From Bacteroidales bacterium UBA1458 (GTDB taxonomy: Bacteria; Bacteroidota; Bacteroidia; Bacteroidales; VadinHA17): DNA of 10,679 nt. A program made the position numbers and the translations under genes. The stretch lies in contig DCSU01000137.1 of assembly GCA_002325785.1 (NCBI GenBank), forward strand, positions 18,479 to 29,157. The letters run 5' to 3'. Below are positions 6,404 through 10,679 of this stretch, one piece after another. A model generated the notes under the pieces. It made no database searches. It was given only the letters and a program-made list of their open reading frames with translations, and was not told where the DNA came from. The stretch's first letter is position 1. Each line of letters starts with the position of its first letter.

Positions 6404-7132
6404 TTACCTCCTGAGCTCGAAGTTCTTACCCAGATATACACTTCTTACCTGCTCATCATCAGCAAGCTGTGTGGCTGTGCCCTGTTTAAGTATCTTACCC
6501 TCGAAGAGGAGGTAGGCGCGGTCAGTGATGGATAGGGTCTCGTGGACGTTATGGTCAGTGATGAGGATGCCTATGTTTTTGTCTTTCAGGTGGGAGACGA
6601 TCATCTGGATATCTTCCACTGCAATAGGGTCGACGCCTGCGAAGGGTTCGTCAAGGAGAATGAATCTGGGCTTCAGTGCCAGTGCGCGGGCTATCTCGGT
6701 ACGGCGCCGCTCGCCGCCGGAGAGCTGCGTGCCAAGGCTCTTGCGTATGCGTGTGAGGCCGAACTCTTCCAGCAGTAACTCCTGGCGTTCTTTCCGTTCC
6801 TCCTTTTTCATGTCTGACAGCTCCATTACAGCCATCAGATTGTCTTCCACGCTCAGCTTACGAAAGACAGAGGCCTCCTGTGCCAGATACCCTATACCCA
6901 GCCTTGAGCGGCGATACATAGGAAAGCCGGTGATCTCGGTATTGTCAAGCCATATCTGTCCGCCGTTGGGCCTTATCAGTCCCACAATCATGTAGAATGT
7001 TGTTGTCTTGCCGGCTCCGTTGGGGCCCAGCAGTCCGACAATCTCGCCCTGCTCCACCTCAACAGAGACCTCGTTGACGACGGTGCGGGTCTTGTAACGT
7101 TTTACCAGGTTTGTGGTGTGGAGTTTCATCAC
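6404..7132 (-). CDS. lptB: Lipopolysaccharide export ABC transporter ATP-binding protein LptB
   Basis: The product is 242 residues, normal for LptB, the cytoplasmic ATPase that, with the LptF and LptG membrane subunits, extracts lipopolysaccharide from the inner membrane and drives it along the Lpt bridge to the outer membrane. It has Walker A GPNGAGKT (36-43), the Q-loop glutamine Q85 in YLAQEASVF, signature LSGGE (137-141), Walker B FILLDEP with catalytic E162, D-loop AGVD and the switch histidine H194 in ITDHNVHET. YLAQEASVFRKL and the C-terminal VRSVYLGKNF are typical of LptB and separate it from generic branched-chain amino acid ATPases. It starts with tandem ATG codons (7132 and 7129); either could be used. 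It lies 122 nt downstream of tatC on the same strand, with no TTTG-type promoter in between. The lptF/G and lptA/C genes are not in the window. Confidence 0.95.
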   Translation of the reverse strand: MMKLHTTNLVKRYKTRTVVNEVSVEVEQGEIVGLLGPNGAGKTTTFYMIVGLIRPNGGQIWLDNTEITGFPMYRRSRLGIGYLAQEASVFRKLSVEDNLMAVMELSDMKKEERKERQELLLEEFGLTRIRKSLGTQLSGGERRRTEIARALALKPRFILLDEPFAGVDPIAVEDIQMIVSHLKDKNIGILITDHNVHETLSITDRAYLLFEGKILKQGTATQLADDEQVRSVYLGKNFELRR

Positions 7133-7254
7133 TTTAGGAATTGATAAATAAGGTTTGATAGCTTGTCACGCACAGCGGGAGAACACCCTTACTTTTGTTC
7201 CGGTTGCCTTTGCGTCTTTGTTCTCTTGAGAAAGGGTGATTCATCTTATTATTG

Positions 7255-8118
7255 TTAGGCGTTGGCCCCTGCGGCGGCGGCATCAGCTGCCGCATCATCT
7301 TCAGCACGCTTCCTTATGACCCTTGCAGCAATAAAGATACTAACTTCGTACAACAGGACCAATGGTATGGATACCAGGATGAGGCTGAAGACGTCAGGCG
7401 GGGTGATCACCGCTGCCACGATGAGAACCAGCACAATAGCATGCCTTCGGTACTTGCGCATGAACTCAGGGGTGACAACCCCTATGCGGGCAAGGAAAAA
7501 GACAACAATAGGCAGCTCAAAGGTAATACCGGCAGACAGCGCCACGGAGGTGATTGAACTGATATAGGAGGTGATGTTTATCTGGTTGGCTACGATGTCA
7601 CTCACCCGGTATGTCCCAAGGAAATTGATTGACAACGGAGTAATGATGAAGTAACCGAAGAGGATTCCTGTCAGGAACAGTAGTGAAGCCATGAATACTG
7701 CTCCCCGGGCATATTTCCTCTCCTTTTCATAGAGGGCAGGACGGAAAAATGACCAGAACTCCCAGAAGACATAGGGAAACGCCATGATCAGTCCGGCTAC
7801 AAGCGATATATTTATATGTGTTGTAAACTGGCCTGACATCTTGATGCTGATGAGCTCAATAGGATCCTGGTTGATACACAGCGCCGGTGCATCGACTAAT
7901 TCGGCCAGGCGGCAAAGCAGACTGTTTGTGATAAAGTCAGGATTGTTGGGAGCGAGGATGATCTTGTCAAAAATGATGTTCTTGAACATGAAAGCAACTA
8001 TGGCGCCCACCACAACGGCAATGAGTGCCCTGATGATATGCCATCTGAGCTCCTCAAGGTGCTGGAGAAAGGTCATTTCACCGTCTGTACTCTTATTTTG
8101 GTTGTGGCTGCGGGCCAT
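7255..8118 (-). CDS. tatC: Sec-independent protein translocase TatC
   Basis: The product is 287 residues, the polytopic inner-membrane receptor of the twin-arginine pathway, which exports folded proteins. Conserved points are HLEELR at 20-25 (E23 corresponds to the signal-peptide-binding E15 of E. coli), FRPALYEKER at 125-134 (E133 corresponds to E103), E201 in TFELP (corresponds to E170) and TPPDVFS (239-245). Six membrane segments are visible, roughly 27-45, 103-123, 138-160, 185-210, 226-241 and 246-266. The first periplasmic loop (about 52-100) is longer than in E. coli and has C69 and C81, which could form a disulfide. The C-terminal tail after about 268 is low-complexity, rich in Ala and Asp. 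No tatA or tatB lies beside it: lptB is downstream and divergent recQ upstream. ATG at 8118. Confidence 0.95.
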   Translation of the reverse strand: MARSHNQNKSTDGEMTFLQHLEELRWHIIRALIAVVVGAIVAFMFKNIIFDKIILAPNNPDFITNSLLCRLAELVDAPALCINQDPIELISIKMSGQFTTHINISLVAGLIMAFPYVFWEFWSFFRPALYEKERKYARGAVFMASLLFLTGILFGYFIITPLSINFLGTYRVSDIVANQINITSYISSITSVALSAGITFELPIVVFFLARIGVVTPEFMRKYRRHAIVLVLIVAAVITPPDVFSLILVSIPLVLLYEVSIFIAARVIRKRAEDDAAADAAAAGANA

Positions 8119-8227
8119 GAGTGGCGCCTTATTTAAAGCGTGTAAAGATGCTAAATCTTACGGTTCAAAACAATACCCCGGAGACTGCGGAGACAGAAAC
8201 AGATATATCTTGTTAATAATAAAAAGA

Positions 8228-8259
8228 TTTGATTGCTAATTTAATTTGCGTTAAATTTG
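8228..8259 (+). promoter_or_regulatory. Promoter of recQ (Bacteroidetes type)
   Basis: TTTG at 8228-8231 is followed after 20 nt by TAAATTTG at 8252-8259, an exact match to TAnnTTTG. It lies in the AT-rich gap between divergent tatC and recQ. Transcription would begin near 8265, giving a 5' leader of about 70 nt to the ATG at 8334. I found no equally good match facing tatC. Based on motif and position only. Confidence 0.6.
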
Positions 8260-8333
8260 AGATAAGGGTAATACGACTATAAACACATTTCGTAACTTGT
8301 TATATCAATTTGATTCTGTTTAATAAAAGGGGG

Positions 8334-10526
8334 ATGAGGGGTAATTCAAAATATACTGATGCTTCCATACATGATTATCTGAAGCGTTATTTTGGTTTTG
8401 ACATGTTCAAGGGCAATCAGGAGGGGATAATCAGGAGTGTTCTTGACGGGGATGATACTTTTGTGCTGATGCCCACCGGCGGCGGGAAGTCGCTCTGCTA
8501 CCAGCTCCCCGCGGTGATGATGGAAGGAACCGCGGTGGTTATCTCCCCGCTGATAGCGCTGATGAAGAACCAGGTTGACGCCATGCGCAACTTTAATACC
8601 ACCGATGACGTCGCACATTTCCTCAACTCCTCGCTCACCAAGACCGCCATTGCCAAGGTCAGGCAGGATGTGACGCATGGTAACACCAAGCTGCTCTACG
8701 TGGCACCGGAGTCACTGACAAAGGAGGAGAACATTGAGTTCCTTAAAAGTATAGAGGTATCGTTCTACGCTGTTGATGAGGCTCACTGCATTTCCGAGTG
8801 GGGTCACGATTTCAGGCCTGAGTACCGCCGGATACGTCCCATTATCGATACCATCACCCGTGCGCCTATCATAGCACTCACAGCAACGGCCACACCCAAG
8901 GTGCAGCATGACATACTTAAGAATCTTGGTATCAGTGACGCAGCGATCTTCAAGTCGTCATTCAACAGGCCCAACCTCTATTATGAGGTGAAGGCCAAGC
9001 AGGATGCTTCGAGGGAGATAATCAAGTACATCAAGAACAATTCAGGCAAGTCAGGCATCATCTACTGCCTCAGTCGCAAGAAGGTGGAGGAGCTTGCCGA
9101 GACTCTCAAGGTCAATGATATCAAGGCGCTGGCCTATCATGCCGGGATGGACTCGCAGACGCGGACCATGAACCAGGACAAGTTCCTGATGGAGGATGTG
9201 GATGTGATTGTGGCCACCATTGCCTTTGGCATGGGCATTGACAAGCCGGATGTCAGGTATGTCATCCATTATGACATGCCCAAGAGCCTTGAGGGTTATT
9301 ACCAGGAGACAGGCCGTGCCGGCCGCGACGGCGGGGAGGGGAGGTGCATAGCCTATTACAGCTATGATGATATTGTCAAGCTGGAGAAATTCATGCAGGG
9401 TAAGCCGATAGCTGAGCAGGAGATAGGTAAACAGCTTCTGCTGGAGACCGTCTCATATGCGGAGTCATCCACCTGCCGGCGCAGGATACTCCTGCACTAT
9501 TTCGGCGAGGAGTATCATCAGGAGAACTGTGAGGCGTGTGATAACTGCCTCCATCCCAAGACACAGTTCGAGGGTCAGGATTTTGTTGTCAGCATGCTGG
9601 AGACAGTGCTGGCGGTGAAGGAGAAGCATAAGGCTGATCATATTGCCAAGATCCTTGCCGGCACCATGAACTCTGCCATCAAGTCGTACAAGCACCATAA
9701 GCTTGAGACCTTCGGCATTGATTCGGAGAGGGACGAGCGATTCTGGAATATGGTCATCAGGCAGGCGCTGATAAACAAGCTGCTGAACAAGGACATTGAG
9801 AACTATGGTCTGTTGGGGTTAACGCCAAAAGGGCATCAGTTCCTTGAGGAGCCGCAGAGCTTCATGCTCAATGAGGACCATGATTATACCGAGACCGATG
9901 ATGAGGAGGCCTCCTTCGGGGCGCGTACCGCTGCAGCTGACGAGGAGCTGCTGAGCATACTGAAGGATCTCAGGAAGAAGATCTCGAAGCAGGCGGGCCA
10001 GCCACCCTACAACATTTTCCAGGACCCGTCTCTGGAGGAGATGGCGATTCAATACCCCGTCACTATAGAGGAGTTGCAGAACATCACGGGCATCGGTGCC
10101 GGCAAGGCACAGAGATATGGAAGGGAGGTTGTGGAGGTCATTGCCAGTTATGTGGCCGAGAAGGAGATCATCAGGCCGCAGGATATGGTTGTCAGGTCTG
10201 TGGTGAACAAGTCGGGACTGAAGGTATACATCATTCAGAGTATTGACCGGAAGATGCCTTTTGAGGATATAGCGAGTGCAAAAGGCCTTGAGTACGAGGA
10301 TCTGCTCTCTGAGATCGAAGCTATAGTCAGCTCGGGCACCAAGCTCAGCATTGATTATTATGTAAATGCGGTCATTGATGAAGACCGTCAGCAGGACATC
10401 TACTCTTATTTCATGGAGGAGGCAGAGAGCGGGTCTCTGGAGGAGGCCATCCAGGAGCTGGCTGGCGAGTTCGAGGAGGAGGAGATCAGGCTGGTGCGCA
10501 TCAAGGTGTTGTCGGAGGGGAACTAG
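8334..10526 (+). CDS. recQ: ATP-dependent DNA helicase RecQ
   Basis: The 730-residue product is a 3'-5' superfamily 2 helicase acting in recombination and replication-fork repair. In order: motif 0 FKGNQEGII (25-33), Walker A TGGGKS (48-53), DEAH box (148-151), aromatic-rich loop CISEWGHDFRPEY, TATATP, motif VI QETGRAGRDG (324-333), zinc site C381, C399, C402, C405, winged helix (about 410-510), and HRDC domain (about 533-612, with GIGAGKAQRYG). About 115 further residues (615-730) form a helical, acidic tail resembling the helix-turn-helix domain seen at the C-terminus of Bacteroidetes RecQ; E. coli RecQ (about 610 aa) lacks it. The frame stays open to a TTG at 8310, but I chose the ATG at 8334 because the homologous region begins just after it (KYTD...LKRYFGF). 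A G-run directly abuts this ATG, too close for a normal ribosome site. The gene is divergent from tatC. Confidence 0.96.
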   Translation: MRGNSKYTDASIHDYLKRYFGFDMFKGNQEGIIRSVLDGDDTFVLMPTGGGKSLCYQLPAVMMEGTAVVISPLIALMKNQVDAMRNFNTTDDVAHFLNSSLTKTAIAKVRQDVTHGNTKLLYVAPESLTKEENIEFLKSIEVSFYAVDEAHCISEWGHDFRPEYRRIRPIIDTITRAPIIALTATATPKVQHDILKNLGISDAAIFKSSFNRPNLYYEVKAKQDASREIIKYIKNNSGKSGIIYCLSRKKVEELAETLKVNDIKALAYHAGMDSQTRTMNQDKFLMEDVDVIVATIAFGMGIDKPDVRYVIHYDMPKSLEGYYQETGRAGRDGGEGRCIAYYSYDDIVKLEKFMQGKPIAEQEIGKQLLLETVSYAESSTCRRRILLHYFGEEYHQENCEACDNCLHPKTQFEGQDFVVSMLETVLAVKEKHKADHIAKILAGTMNSAIKSYKHHKLETFGIDSERDERFWNMVIRQALINKLLNKDIENYGLLGLTPKGHQFLEEPQSFMLNEDHDYTETDDEEASFGARTAAADEELLSILKDLRKKISKQAGQPPYNIFQDPSLEEMAIQYPVTIEELQNITGIGAGKAQRYGREVVEVIASYVAEKEIIRPQDMVVRSVVNKSGLKVYIIQSIDRKMPFEDIASAKGLEYEDLLSEIEAIVSSGTKLSIDYYVNAVIDEDRQQDIYSYFMEEAESGSLEEAIQELAGEFEEEEIRLVRIKVLSEGN

Positions 10527-10529
10527 CTT

Positions 10530-10543
10530 AGGCAGTAGGCAGT
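10530..10543. repeat. Heptamer tandem repeat AGGCAGT x2
   Basis: Two perfect adjacent copies of AGGCAGT begin four bases after the recQ stop. Similar short heptamer arrays occur between genes in some Bacteroidetes (recalled, not searched). No coding function is apparent. Confidence 0.6.
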
Positions 10544-10568
10544 TGTTGTAAATAATTGATTAACTGAA

Positions 10569-10588
10569 GACTGTGGACTGTGGACTGG
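10569..10588. repeat. Heptamer tandem repeat GACTGTG, about 2.9 copies
   Basis: GACTGTG occurs twice perfectly (10569-10575 and 10576-10582), followed by a partial third unit, GACTGG. It is a second, unrelated heptamer array only 25 nt after the first. Both sit in the non-coding tail after recQ. Confidence 0.65.
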
Positions 10589-10605
10589 AGAAGGTATGTT
10601 TTCCA

Positions 10606-10639
10606 TTTCATTTCTTTTGCTTGCCCAAAAGAAACGAAA
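10606..10639. repeat. Hairpin-forming inverted repeat, possibly part of a dispersed intergenic repeat
   Basis: TTTCTTTTG (10611-10619) and CAAAAGAAA (10626-10634) are perfect inverted arms around a 6-nt loop, CTTGCC. After one A-C mismatch, four further pairs extend the stem to 10606 and 10639. The sequence continues purine-rich to the window end. It resembles repeat sequences I recall from many genomes that give rise to spurious small proteins containing LAQKK-like strings. No T-tract follows, so a terminator role is doubtful. The element may continue beyond the window. Confidence 0.55.
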
Positions 10640-10679
10640 CAAAGAAAAGGGCAGCCACAGATCTTTTTCGGGAGATCCA

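Noticed and set aside
6525..6995. Open frame of 156 codons opposite lptB
   Set aside because: Antisense to a conserved gene; the translation is rich in Ser and Arg, typical of a shadow frame.
7184..7238. Inverted repeat CACCCTT/AAGGGTG in the tatC-lptB gap
   Set aside because: Only 7 bp with a 41-nt loop, no T run and no further pairing; likely chance.
8119..8227. Promoter facing tatC
   Set aside because: The closest -7 candidates (such as TTGTTTTG) deviate from TAnnTTTG and lack a good -33 element at proper spacing.
7784..8239. Open frame of 151 codons opposite the 5' half of tatC and its upstream region
   Set aside because: Mostly antisense to conserved TatC sequence, with no domain or start signal.
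10594..10679. Possible 5' end of a small gene beginning MFSISFLLLAQKK
   Set aside because: The frame coincides with the hairpin repeat and resembles known spurious translations of intergenic repeats; no supporting domain, and it is cut by the window end.
1..10679. Novel multi-gene system, mobile element or CRISPR array
   Set aside because: All substantial open frames except one lipoprotein belong to known housekeeping families; no transposase, integrase, spaced repeats or defence-type domains were seen.

Overview
This window is a stretch of ordinary bacterial chromosome, almost certainly from a member of the Bacteroidetes, most likely Bacteroidales. Several independent signs point there. The RecQ, TatC, ClpX and trigger factor sequences have features I know from Bacteroides-like proteins. 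Most genes lack a strong Shine-Dalgarno sequence. Two or three intergenic regions carry the Bacteroidetes-type promoter (TTTG, about 18-20 nt, then TAnnTTTG). The lipoprotein has an acidic export-like signal (C-Q-K-S-E) just after its lipobox cysteine. These are judgements from reading the sequence; no database search was run.

Left arm, plus strand (1-2771): the 3' part of a bifunctional nuclease-family gene with a C-terminal UVR motif; then thyA (thymidylate synthase) and folA (dihydrofolate reductase), one base apart; then an uncharacterised cysteine-containing lipoprotein. ThyA converts dUMP to dTMP and oxidises methylene-tetrahydrofolate to dihydrofolate, which FolA reduces back, so the pair is one metabolic cycle. 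A perfect 14-bp inverted repeat with flanking A and T runs (2823-2857) is a bidirectional terminator between the lipoprotein and the convergent clpX.

Middle, minus strand (2857-8118), read right to left: tatC (twin-arginine translocase), lptB (ATPase of lipopolysaccharide export), a tRNA-Leu(UAG) with its own promoter, tig (trigger factor), clpP and clpX. tig-clpP-clpX is a classic protein quality-control cluster: a ribosome-bound chaperone, the protease chamber and its AAA+ unfoldase. tatC-lptB is an envelope-biogenesis pair.

Right arm, plus strand (8334-10526): recQ, a 730-residue RecQ helicase with helicase core, zinc-binding, winged-helix and HRDC domains plus an additional C-terminal region. 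It is divergent from tatC and has a good promoter match in the AT-rich gap. After recQ, the last 150 bases hold no gene. They contain two short heptamer tandem repeats and a hairpin-forming sequence that looks like a dispersed intergenic repeat running off the window end.

I found no mobile element, CRISPR array, defence island or obviously novel multi-gene system. The most notable points are the Leu-Ala replacement of the usual Pro-Trp in the DHFR active-site region, the two-module lipoprotein of unknown function, the absence of tatA/tatB next to tatC, and the repeat-rich 3' end.
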